Assembly (NCBI GenBank): GCA_032718865.1
Contig: JALUTQ010000039.1
Coordinates: 1,674,001 to 1,738,000 of the forward strand
Direction of reading: 5' to 3'
Length of the DNA stretch: 64,000 nucleotides
From: Tilletia caries
Taxonomy: Eukaryota > Basidiomycota > Exobasidiomycetes > Tilletiales > Tilletiaceae
Numbering within the stretch: position 1 is the stretch's first letter; the number at the start of each line of letters is the position of its first letter. Below are positions 25,548-35,565 of this stretch, one piece after another. The notes beneath the pieces are model-generated. The model was not told the DNA's origin. It did no database searches and saw only the letters and a program-made list of their open reading frames with translations. Both the position numbers and the translations under genes were made by a program.

Positions 25548-28374
25548 ATGAAGGAGATGCCTGCGTACGAGGTAAGCAATCACTGGAGATCTTGTTGCAT
25601 AGCTGTGCGTACTATGCAAGATCTGACGCCACTTGATATCACTCAGCCGGAACCTGCGAAGAGGCCCATCGAGTTCTTGGACGAGCCGCAGAGCGTCGCT
25701 GGACCTAGCGCTGCACGAACTCGCGGACGTCTAACAGGGATTCCGATGCTGGATGCAGATCATGATGATGGTGGTGAGTACATGCAGTGGTGTCCTTGCG
25801 TGGAGTATGTTTTTGAACACAGACTCATTACCCTCTCTCTCTGGTTCAGATGCACGCCATCCTAACCCAGCTCCTCCGCCACGGCCGCCGTGGCTAGACC
25901 CCGATCTCCCGCCCCGGCTTGGCCCCGCAGACTTCGAACACTACCAGTCCAACCCAGCTCCCCCCTTCGCCGCCACCGCCAACACCGCAAGATCTCGCAC
26001 CGCCACCACTGCCGTGGCTGGACCCTACTCTCGCTGAGAGGGATCGGCCCCCCTCCGCCTCCCGGGTTCGAACTGCAACCATCGCAACCACCGCAACCGC
26101 CGCAACCGCCCACCTCATCATGGGAATCTATTGCGCGGCTACCAGCGAAGGACAAGCAGGATGCCCTAATTCAAGCACTCCGGTCCAGTCAGAAAGATGA
26201 CTGGAAGGCCAAAGTCAACAACCTTCTTGACTTTGCGACGAGCTCCTTGGTGGCGGAAGTTCGAGTGGCGATTTTATTGGCGGCTGCACCAATTTTCGCA
26301 CCATGGTTTACGGATGAGTCAAGCAGACTCTCGCGAAGATTGTGGGGCATCACAGGAGAGAGCTGGACGCAAGAATCCGCAAGGCTTTCAGACGCCTTTT
26401 CTGCGGGCAAGGATTGGGAATGGGCAACGACTGTCCATCAGCCACGAGCCAATCGGGAACAGGGCATCATTTCTGCTTCATCCCTGCGGTTCAGTCGACA
26501 GCAACTCATCTCTCGTAACGACATGGGGCAAAAACGTTTCGGATGCGCGAGAAGGGGCAAGCTTTTGGGAGTGCAGGACGTGGGCAACTCAGCGGCTTTG
26601 GGATGCATTCGTGGCGCGGGGCTTGAATACCTCCTCCCTCACGAAGCCAAAGGGGTCGAAGAGGGATACGGGAAAAAGAAAGATGGAGGACGGAGAAGGC
26701 AGCAGAGATTCAAAGAAAGTGCGCAAGCTATCTTACGACGCCGACTCTAAGGCAGCCTTCGAGAGACGTGCTGCCAAGGACAAGAAGAGAGCTCCACCCA
26801 AGCGGAAGGAGCCGGAATGCTTACGAGCTTTGCGACTTCGACTCTATCCTTCGGCAGAACTTGGAGCAAAGCTCCGGGAGTGGGAATCATTGGCGGCCTC
26901 TTTGCGACAGATGGTTCGCGCTCGCCTCCAAAAAGCAAAGGACGTCGGAGAGAAAACGGATGCCTTCGTCTTGGCCGACCAGACTTGTCTCAGCCAAACG
27001 AAATGGAACAAGATGACTGCAGAGGAGAGGGCTTCAGTCGATCAGAACCGTCAACGCCTCATCGAACTTCCCCACAATTTTCAACGCGAACAAGTCCTCA
27101 AGGTGGCGGCGAACGCTCGAGCGGCGCAGACAAACCTGGAGCGTGGATGGACAAAGTCCTATCGACTTGATTCAGCCGACGAGGATGATAAATCCGTTCT
27201 GTTCTTCACATCAGACGCCATCGATAAGCGAGGAGCACTATTCCCACGCATCCTCAACCACATCGACTCCAACCTTTACGTGCGAGATCGCATGCTGGCT
27301 GGACCGGGCGAGCGCAGGAGAAAGCGATCGGACTGGGTCAAGCTCCTCACGGGAGCTTCCAGAAGCTTCAGCATTCACAGGACAGGCCGTAAGTGGTACT
27401 TGCTTCTGAGCCACGACGCTTGGACGGGACCATACACAGAGGAAGGAAAACGGCAGGGGTTGGACAAGGGATGGAACTCGCGCAACAAAGCAGTCTTCGA
27501 ACCGACAAAGCGAGCCGGAAACTGCATCGCATTGGACCCCGGAGCTCGCGATCTGCTTACCGGCTACGATGCTCAACGGCAGCAGTTTTACACTTATCTG
27601 ACGGGTTTCAACGAGCACATCGAACGGGCCCATGCAAGCATCGCAAGTGCGCAGTCCAAGCTGGAAAAACTCAAGAATGAGACGGGGCCCACGGTGGACA
27701 CCGATACCGGCAGAAGAAGACGTCGAGCGCGTCGGCGAGTCAACAAGCAAAGAGGTGGCAAAAAGAAGAAGGGCCGGTCTAGCTCGGCGGAGCAACGCGC
27801 TGCCCGCAAGGCCGCCAAGAAGAGCCATCCCCACTTCGTCCGCCCTAACGAAAGGTCGATTTTGAGAGCACACGAACGGCTTCGAGTACACATCACACAG
27901 GCCCAAAACTGCACCGTTAATGCCCTCGTATCCAACTACGACCTGGTGGTACTGCCGGAATTCATGACCGCGCGGATGATCAAGCGCCGACGTCGACGGC
28001 AAGGAATGCCATATTCCAACGTACCGCAGCGAGAGGCGGCGGTACAAGGCGATGAAGCAAACGAGGAACCAGCTGCCAAGTTCGTTTTGGCAAAGCGCTC
28101 TCGAGCTACCTTAGCTCGTTTTTGGACATCGGCAATTTCGAGAGCGGTTGGTGGCCAAAGCACAAGCTGATCCCAACCATCAAAAGGATGTCCTCGTTAC
28201 ATCGGAGGAGTACACGACGAAGCAGCACCCCTTTCAACGCGGTCTGCACAGCAAGATCGGTGGGAACAAGACCTGGCATTACTGCCATCTCCGGGGTAAA
28301 CGTGACAACGTGGGCGCGTTCAACATTCTTCTGCGCGCACTTACGAAAGACGAAGTGCGGCTCAGCTCCCAATG
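25548..28374 (+). pseudogene. Fanzor (eukaryotic TnpB-like nuclease), decayed copy with several frame changes
   Basis: Homologue of the OMEGA nuclease family. Two small introns (25572-25646, 25774-25849) lead into a Pro-rich N-terminus. The sense reading then needs frame changes near 25,970, 26,040, 26,330 and 26,450 before a long open stretch (about 26,520-28,120). That stretch holds ECLRALRLRLYPSAELGAKL, PHNFQREQVLKVAANARAAQ, RuvC-I IALDPGARDLLTGYD (about 27,530) and RuvC-II VVLPEFMTARMIKRRRRR with Glu at 27958-27960. One extra T in a T5 run (28119-28123) then shifts the frame; after it come GHRQFRERLVAKA, TSEEYTTKQ and RuvC-III RDNVGAFNILLRAL to the stop at 28374. The zinc ribbon is damaged: the first CxxC reads HPFQR and the second keeps one Cys. 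A dead or dying copy. Confidence 0.82.
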
Positions 28375-28653
28375 AGCACCAGCAGAACTTCACGCTTACG
28401 CCCTGTCTCGAGGGCCACATTGACTCAGGTCTCCAAACAGGAATCCTGCGGAAACATGTGAATATACTGAGAAGGCAGAGCGTGGGCATCGGGTTCCTCC
28501 ACGTAACGCTCGGACGGAATTCCAGAAGGAATGAATCCATTCGTGCATCCTCGCGACAACCTCTTGCAAGAACAGGCTGCCCGTCGCACTGCCAGTCGTC
28601 AGAGCTTCAAACGAAAGGACCGCGCTGGATAGAGAATCAAATTTGGAACCAGC
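28375..28653. other. Intergenic, Fanzor 3' flank / EI24 promoter
   Basis: 279 bp. Would be the position of a Fanzor guide RNA (3' of the nuclease) if one survives. No clear stem-loop end was recognised. Confidence 0.35.
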
Positions 28654-29696
28654 ATGCTCGGCTCGCGCAACTTCCACAAGAAATCCGCCTTCTCGCTCGG
28701 CTCCCAGGATTTCGACGTCGAAGGAGCCGCGCTGGACGGGGACGACTACGATGCCGGCCTCGTCCTACCCCTGATGGGCTCCTCGGGCGATGCGCATGGG
28801 ACGGCATGGAGCGCGAAGGGCCCGGCGGCGTTCAAGCCTGCGTTGACGCCGTTGGGCTCGGTGAGGGAGCATCTTGGCTGGGCGAGGGCGGGTTGGAGGG
28901 ATGCGAATCGGTGGTTGGAGGCGGAGAAACTTGTTGCTGGGTATGTTGCGAGTGGCAGGTCAGGATAGGCCTGAGCTGAGAATACTGATCTTTTGGGATG
29001 CTGCCCCTCTTTCCCCCCTATGTCTCGCTGTTCCTCCTCCCCTTCCTCCAAACGGGCGCGTGCCGTGCATCATCCAACAGCTCATCCGAAATCCGGAACG
29101 GTCTGCTCAAAGGATTCCTGCTCACCTCCGCCGTCGTAGGCGGGATCTACTTCCTGGAGTTCACCTTCATCCCCACGCACATCTTTGTCCACAACGAGCG
29201 CTCGGACGTGACGGTGAACAGCTTGCAGAATGTGTTTTTGGTGTACCCGCTCATCGCGGCGGCTTATTGGATCGCCAGCTTGTGGACGGTCGATGTGGCC
29301 AAGGCGGCGTACTCGTACAAGCATGGGGTGGTGTTCACTGGTCAGAATGGCGTTCAATTTTGGCCTCAATTCACACTGCAAAATGTCAACGGCGTGAGGC
29401 AAATTGGCGTGAACTTGCGCGCGGGACTTCACGCCATCTATCAATTGAACGGGTTTGGCTTGAAATGAACGGATTGAGTGAGCGCAGTCAGAAATGAGAC
29501 GCGACACGTCAGTCAGTATGGGTGTCACACGTCGTCTGGCTCTCGACATGAAATGAGGTGAAAATTTTTCCCTGGTTACCTGATCTGCTGATCACCCTGG
29601 ACACATACTCGTACATATATCCTCTTCTCTCGCGAGCAGCAAGTCCCACATATCCCTCGTACCTCGACGTCGAGCTTTGAGCGTTTAGCAGGCACA

Positions 29697-31299
29697 ATGC
29701 CCAGAGACATCAGCGAGAAACATAGGTTAGTAGCGCAGTGCTCACAGAGCTGAGCAGCGAGCAGTTCTGGGTTGAATTAGACTCCCGTTTTGAACCGAGC
29801 AGGTGGCTGACGATGCTCAACAATTATACTGTTTTCTCTTCCCTGCCTGTTTTTTCTCTTCCCTGATCCAGACGCGCATCTCGCCGCAAGAAGCTCTTGG
29901 CTATCTTGATGGGTGTCACCGCAACTGTGGCAGCAATACATGCGCGCACCTACGTTCTCAAGAAATCCAAAGTAGGGTCCAGGACTAGCGGCTTAAAGTT
30001 TCTACGGCAGTACGCCGGCAAGGATGCTCATCCTCAGACGTGTCAGGATTTCCTTGGCTTAAAGCCCAACTCTTTTTCGACGTTTGCTCCAGGTTCTCAA
30101 GGACAAGGGCAAGCTCCGCGACGGCACTCGATCACGGGCTCTGTCTGCTGAAGAGAAGCTCGGTATCTTCTTGCACATGGCTCGCAGTGGATCAGCCTGT
30201 AGAATGACAGCCAGTATCTTCGGTAGAGGCTTAGGCACTGTTGCAAAGTAGGTACTCAATACTAACCACTAGGCACCAGCACTGTCTGGCCACCCTTGGC
30301 TGCTGCGCCGGTCAACGCAATTGGAAGGCTAATTATTATTTCCTTACCCCTGGTTTTCGTTTCTTTGCTGCTTCTTTAGGTGCTTCAAAGAAGTGGTGGC
30401 TGCGCTTACGAGCCGGGAAATATACACTATGTTTGTCAAGGCACCAGGCTCCGATGCGGAAGTACCCGAGCGACTGCGAGGCGACGATCGACTGCGGCAC
30501 TTCAAGGCTGTTCTCGGGGCAGTAGATGGGGTGCATGTGGCTGCACATCCCTCGGCGGTCGACGCCACTCGGTTCCGCAACCGTAAGGCTGGTTTAACAT
30601 TCAATGTGCTTGCCGCTTGCGGTTTCGATCTCAGCTTCCATTACATTCTCACTGGATGGGAAGGCAGCGCCGCCGACAGTCACGTCTTCCACGCGGCACG
30701 CACGTCTACCTGGCTCATTCCGAAAGGTCGAACGTATCTCGCAGATGCTGGCTTTCCTCTCTGTGTCGAGCTCTTGACTCCGTATCGGAACACTCGGTAC
30801 CACTTGAATGAGTGGGGAGATGGATCTGAAACGTAAGTATGACTGTACACAGTTCATGGGCATACATATCTGCCGTGGCTTAGTGTCTGTGCTTCTGTGA
30901 CCGTGCATGCGATTAACGCCTCAGTTCTCGATTTGTTTCAGGGTCACAAACAAGGAAGAGCTCTATAACCGCCGACACTCCGGCCTCCGCAGCGTGATAG
31001 AGCGCGCCTTCGGCATCATGAAGGCACGGTTTAAAGTGCTTCGCACGGGGTCTCAGTTTGACCTCAAGGTCCAAGCAGCAGTTTTTCCGGCATTGGCAGT
31101 GGTACACAACATGCTCATCAGCGACGATCCCGACGACCCTTACCTTCTGGACGATTTCGCTCTGGCGGAGATGGAGATGGACGGAACAACAGACAGCACT
31201 CTGAGAGCAGCAGCAGGCCGCATCAGTGATGCAGAGAGGAAGAGTGGGCAGGATCAGAGAGACAAGATTGCTCGGAAAATGTGGCGGTCTTTCAAGTAG
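29697..31299 (+). CDS. Harbinger-type DDE transposase (one apparent frameshift)
   Basis: DDE_Tnp_4-type nuclease that cuts and joins the element's ends with help of the Myb partner. Exons: 29697-29725, 29872-30247, 30380-30832 and 30942-31299. Motifs: LSAEEKLGIFLHMARSGSAC and FGRGLGTVAKCFKEVV (helix-turn-helix region), HFKAVLGAVDGVHVAAHPS (first Asp), GWEGSAADSHVF (second Asp), TYLADAGFPL, and RHSGLRSVIERAFGIMKARF (Glu). The triad is intact. Between 30063 and 30092 the N-terminal frame (ending SFSTFAP) must move by one base to reach VLKDKGKLRDGTRS. No splice pair with the right phase is available, so this looks like a 1-nt insertion. The copy may be inactive or the model incomplete. Confidence 0.85.
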
Positions 31300-31482
31300 A
31301 GGTGGTGATACGTAATAACATGCAGGCTGCAGCCATCATTCTCAGTGCATCTTGAAAGGGTTTAAAGTGAATCAGATTGTTTTAGAAGTCAAAAGAGGCT
31401 ACGGTCTACAGCTAAGCGCAAACAAGCAGAGCAAGAAAGATTGAGGGAAGCATGGATGGGTGGAGACAAAGGAACAGAAGCA

Positions 31483-33105
31483 TCACGTCGAGAAGATCTT
31501 CTTACGAAGCCAGTCCACGCGAAGATCAGCGTTGTCCGCCTTGGACATGGCCATGTAGGTGAAGGGGCCCCTCTTGTTGTCGTTGAAGTAGTCGATGATG
31601 TCGAGCTGTTCCATGGTCGTGAAGTGGGCCTTGTCGTTAAGGTTGAAGAACTTAATTGCGTTCTGGAGTTCGTTATCCTCGGCACTAGCGCCCTCTGACT
31701 GCTTAAAGTTGTCGGCCAGATCTTGCATTACACCGTTGAGCTTAGTAAGCTCGCCGGCCTGCGTCTTTCGGACCCGCTTGGGCTTTCCCAGCCACTCTTC
31801 GTCATCAGCGCGACGCTTGCCTTGCTTCTTGTTCTATGGACAATATATCCAAGTTTACCGTAGAAAAGATGACTGTCAGCCAAGATCAGATTGTAATTCG
31901 TAGCGCGTAGCGACTAGCGCTTAGCGTATGCAGTGGACTAACCTTTCCCTCACCACCCGTCTGTCCGTCACTGTCCTCGTGCGTTCCTTCGACTTCCTCA
32001 CCGTCGGAGGCCGGAGAATCAGAAGAATCCTCGTCGGTACCAGAATCCTCCTCTTTTTCATTCTTCGAAGCCTTCGCACCAGGGTCGAGAGCAAACTCGC
32101 CGTTGGCGATGCCCCCTCGACGATGGCATCCACCTCCTCGTAGAACTCGAACACCTTGTCCCTGAGTTCGGCCGCAGCCGCGTCTTCCTGACATTGATCC
32201 GCAATACAAATCACGATTAGGAACATTAGTGAACACATCCAAACAATTGAAAACATAGTATTTAGCCATCATTAAATGGCAGCAATCTCACCTCTGCGAG
32301 AGTCTCCCACAAGTCGTCTGAAGCATCGATCATGTTATTTTCCGAGTCCCACGAGAAGCCTGATCGGCGAACCACACGACGAAAAGGCCCGAAAGTGGAC
32401 TTGAGCTGGTCACGAAAGGAAGGCGAGTAGCCCATGTTGGGCAACCTGAGCGTCAGTCTAACCTGAACCCTGAGAAGAGCATAAGTCACACAGTCCATCC
32501 CATCGAACACGTACTGTCTTCCAGCGGGTCTGAGCCTGCTTCGAGGTCCTAGCACTGCCCTTGTGCTTCGCATTGACCTCATTGGCCGCCTGCAGATAGT
32601 GTTTTTCCTGATGGCATTATAGCACAGAAAATGGCGGGAGGCAATAAGTCAGCTCCAGAACCGACACTCGTATAATGCCTGAACTCACCTTGAAGTTAGC
32701 GCCATCCATCTGCATGTCGACTTTAATCTGGGTCAATTTAGTCAAGAGAATTCGGTCCTCTGCAGGCTTCCAAAAGCAACGAACGGACCCTGCTCCAGTG
32801 CCCTTCGAGTCATCCTTTGCAGCTTTTCCCTTCTTAGGAGCCAGCTTTGCTTTTCCCTTATTGGCCTGAGCTTTTTCGACTTTCTTTTTGGTAGGGGAGA
32901 CGGCCGAAGAAGCGCTGGCAGCCGAAGTGCCACGGCTCGCACCAGTAGCAGATGAAGAAGTAGGTGCGGAAGGAGTAGTAGCAATCGCAGCGCTGTTAGT
33001 TGCGCTGAGACGAGCAATCAAAGCTGCGTCGTTGGCGGCTTCAGCGGCCACATCGATCTCGACAGCGGAGGGACTGTCTGGCGGAGAAGCGGATCGTCTG
33101 ACCAT
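31483..33105 (-). CDS. Myb/SANT-like DNA-binding partner of the Harbinger transposase
   Basis: In Harbinger elements a Myb-like protein brings the transposase to the nucleus and the element ends. Start ATG at 33105 (MVRRSASPPDSPS). Ala/Ser-rich and Lys-rich stretches precede the SANT-like domain CFWKPAEDRILLTKLTQIKV, MQMDGANFKEKHYLQAANEV, SKQAQTRWKT and RRVVRRSGFSWDSENNMIDA with WETLAE, the usual trihelix order. An acidic region (KNEKEEDSGTDEDSSDSPAS) follows, then KKQGKRRADDEEWLGKPKR and the C-terminal QLDIIDYFNDNKRGPFTYMA ending at 31483. Introns near 32,697-32,609, 32,517-32,460, 32,290-32,190 and 31,943-31,833. It faces the transposase gene tail-to-tail with 183 bp between. Confidence 0.82.
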
Positions 33106-33299
33106 AGTGCGGGCGAGGAGCGAGTGTGCTGTATGTAGTTGCTTGATGCTCGATGCTTGTTGTTGTATGTGTATGCACGCAAGCGCACTAAATAAGCAGC
33201 GAGCTGCTCTAACGTCTGCCCTGCTTGTAATGAGGTGAAAACTGATGGAAAAAAACTGAAAAAAAACTCTCACTGAGACGCCGCAAAACTGGGTCTGTG

Positions 33300-33510
33300 T
33301 TGTGGTTTCGGCTCCGCGCCAGCAATGGCGTGAATGAAATCCGGCCAAAATGCTGGATTTGGCCCACGCCATTTTTCTATTAAGTAGCAGCGGCGTGAGC
33401 TCACGACTGGCGTGAACTCAAGCGGCGTGAGAAGTGTCAAGTGAACAGAACAGGCGTGAACTGACGCCAAAAAAAATTCACGCCGAAATTTTGGCGTGAG
33501 AGCCGCCCGA
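33300..33510. repeat. Subterminal GGCGTGA motif array, right end of Harbinger element
   Basis: The words GGCGTGA or TCACGCC occur at least seven times here in both orientations. The left end (29,343-29,450) has GGCGTTC, GGCGTGAGG, GGCGTGAAC and TTCACGCC. Likely binding sites for the Myb partner or the transposase. Confidence 0.75.
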
Positions 33511-34987
33511 TGAACAGGGCCTGGGAGGTCTTTTAGTGTCGTACCAAACTTGCCTGCAGGGTGAGTGCTTTTCGCTGTACTACATACCCCCCATCTGAAC
33601 GGTATGGGTCGAACAGAGGAGGAGCTGACGATATTCAATCCCTCCTCTCATCTCCTGCGCGCCCGTCGGACTGACAGGACATCGAGAAGGTTCCTGCAAG
33701 AGTCGTACCGCATCATTCTCGTCCTGAACTACCTCGCGATATGCTACGTGCTTCAGAAGATCCCTCTGCTAGGTCGACCCCTGGCGTTCGTTTTCATGGT
33801 GAGCTTTGTCTTCGCCCCGCACTCCAGTTCCCGCCATCTTCCCATGCCCTTCAGCGCATGAATGCTGAAAATATCTGCAAAACACGGCTAGTCTTTTATC
33901 GATGGATATTACATCTTCGAGACGATCTGGGTCGCTCGGGGTTGGTCCCTTGAGCGTAGGATGCGATACGCCGAATGCCGATGGGTGAGTGCCTAGACCC
34001 TGAGATGAGAGCCTGTCCTAGCATGTGCGAAGTCTTGCTGATGGAGCCCTGTCCTTTTTGTGCAGAGCTACTTTGTTGCTTTTGGCCTGCCATCGACCCT
34101 GATCAGCTTCTTCCACCCGAGCGGCCTGTTGAATGTCATGCTCTTTATGCTCAGTGAGTTTTTCACTTCGTAATGGCGCGTGTGCGTTTTGGAAGTGGCA
34201 CAGAGGAGGCGGCCATTGTGATCATCGCGTCTTTTTCTACATACGTGTATCGCTTCTGTCTCGCGTATTCTAAACACAACTTCGCGCTTTTCTACAGTCT
34301 TCCCCTTCTGTGCTGTCCTTGCCCTGCTTTCGAGTCCACAACCACGCTCCCAACCTCCGTCGGAACCCTGGCTTGCGCGGATTCCCTTCTTCATCGTGAC
34401 GGTGAAGCTGCATCGGGCCTTGTTACGCACCTTCCCTGCTCCTGCGCATCGGGCGCCTATTTATGCCGGTTCCGCAGGGGCGGGGAGGTCGGGGGCACTG
34501 GGAGCGGGTGGTGGTGGTGGTGGGGCGGCGTATGGGTATGGAGCAGGGATGGGCGCAGGTCCGAATAGGTACGGCGGTGTCGTAGGCTCTGCTGGTGCGG
34601 TAGCGGGGGGCGTACCGAGCGCATTCGATGGGTCCGGCAGCATCGGTCGACGGACGGCGGCGCAGATGGTCGGTGGCGCATGGGGCGCAAGTAACGGTTC
34701 GTCCCCGCGACTGGACGCGGGTGTCTTTGGCTCGCAGCAGCGCGGGGGCTCTACTGAGATTGCCCGCGGCGGCGGTATGGGAGGGCCGAATGCGACGGGA
34801 TCGTCGGGGATCGCGTCGCCCCATGCTAGTGCGGCGTTGCAGTCCCCTGTGAGAGGGACGAGCGCGGCTGCTGCTTCGGGGATGTGAGGTGGTGGTGCGC
34901 CACCTTCGGCCCCGCCTATGGGGCCGGCGCGGTTTGGGAGGGCGGCTGCGGGAGGTGCGCCGAGCAAGGCGGGAAAGAAGGATTAGG

Positions 34988-35565
34988 AGATGGCCCTTGG
35001 GGATTTTGGTCCCTTTCCCCCTCATTCATGCCAACCGCGGATTTCAGGTCTTTACCCCCATAACTGTAGCATCTTCTCTTCCCTTTCGTCGTCTGTTTGG
35101 GACATCTCTCTCCGTCAAATGTCACACAACTGCAGTCTCAAAGTATGTATAGTGTTCTTTTGAAAGGGGAGTTCGCTTGATCAGAATTGCGCACGGAAGT
35201 AGTTTGCGAGCTCTTGTGTGGGAAGCATGTCGAAGTGGCCTGTCGTGAGGTAGTCGGCGCTCTGCCTCCTTCCTGAGGCGCGTCCGACTTGAACGCGTCG
35301 CGTCGCGTCGCGTGTCCCACGTGTCTCCCACGGGGCCAGGGAAAAGATGCGCTCAGCTCACAACGCGACATTCTTTGCATTGCTCCCCTTCATTAAGAAG
35401 ACCTTCGCACAGAGAGTGGTCTGCAGTAGCTGGTTGATGCTGAGGGTCCTGACGCGCGCTCATCTTCCGCACCCCTTGCTTTTCGGTGTCGCCCGAGATT
35501 TTGCTCACTTTCCTCCGCCAGCTTCCCCTTGTCTTTCCATCAGGTCTCTGCATCGACTGTTCTCA
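34988..35565. other. Intergenic, promoter of the AP endonuclease gene
   Basis: Includes a CGTCGCGTCGCGTCGCG triplet-like repeat at about 35,297-35,311 followed by CACGTG. An in-frame upstream ATG at 35347 exists but the leader looks like UTR, possibly with an intron ending at CATCAG about 35,543. Confidence 0.4.

Larger units (their letters stand above)
29327..33521. mobile_element. PIF/Harbinger DNA transposon, 4,195 bp, with both genes and a TGG target duplication
   Basis: The imperfect terminal repeats are GGTGGTGTTCACTGG (left) and GGCCCTGTTCATCGG (right end read inward), sharing GG, TGTTCA and GG. The 3-bp target duplication is TGG (29324-29326 and 33522-33524). Removing the element plus one TGG restores the EI24 reading frame exactly, which fixes the boundaries. 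Both ends carry several GGCGTGA(A/G) words within 200 bp. It encodes a DDE transposase (+) and a Myb/SANT protein (-), convergent, the usual Harbinger pair. Confidence 0.93.
28654..34887 (+). pseudogene. EI24: EI24-family membrane protein gene, split by a Harbinger transposon
   Basis: Etoposide-induced 2.4 domain protein (ER membrane, autophagy-linked in animals). Exon 1 is 28654-28940 and exon 2 starts at 29081 (SSEIRNGLLKGFLLTSAVVG). It runs GIYFLEFTFIPTHIFVHNE, FLVYPLIAAAYWIASLWTVD, VAKAAYSYKH, then is cut at 29326 by the transposon. Coding sequence resumes at 33525 in the same frame once one TGG copy and the element are ignored. The remaining exons are 33525-33560, 33678-33798, 33892-33984, 34066-34153 and from 34298. 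They encode RRFLQESYRIILVLNYLAIC, SFIDGYYIFETIWVARGWSL, FVAFGLPSTLISFFHPSG and IFPFCAVLALLSS, then a Gly/Ala-rich tail. In the allele as read, translation would stop at 29468 inside the element. A second defect, an in-frame TGA at 34885, precedes a tail-like APSKAGKKD stop at 34987. Confidence 0.88.

Noticed and set aside
26197..28170. Single 657-residue reading as the complete first Fanzor
   Set aside because: Its first 100 residues are out of frame with the family; the true N-terminus is scattered over other frames upstream and the C-terminus lies in another frame.
34423..35025. Arg/Pro-rich minus-strand frames
   Set aside because: Complement of the Gly/Ala-rich EI24 tail.
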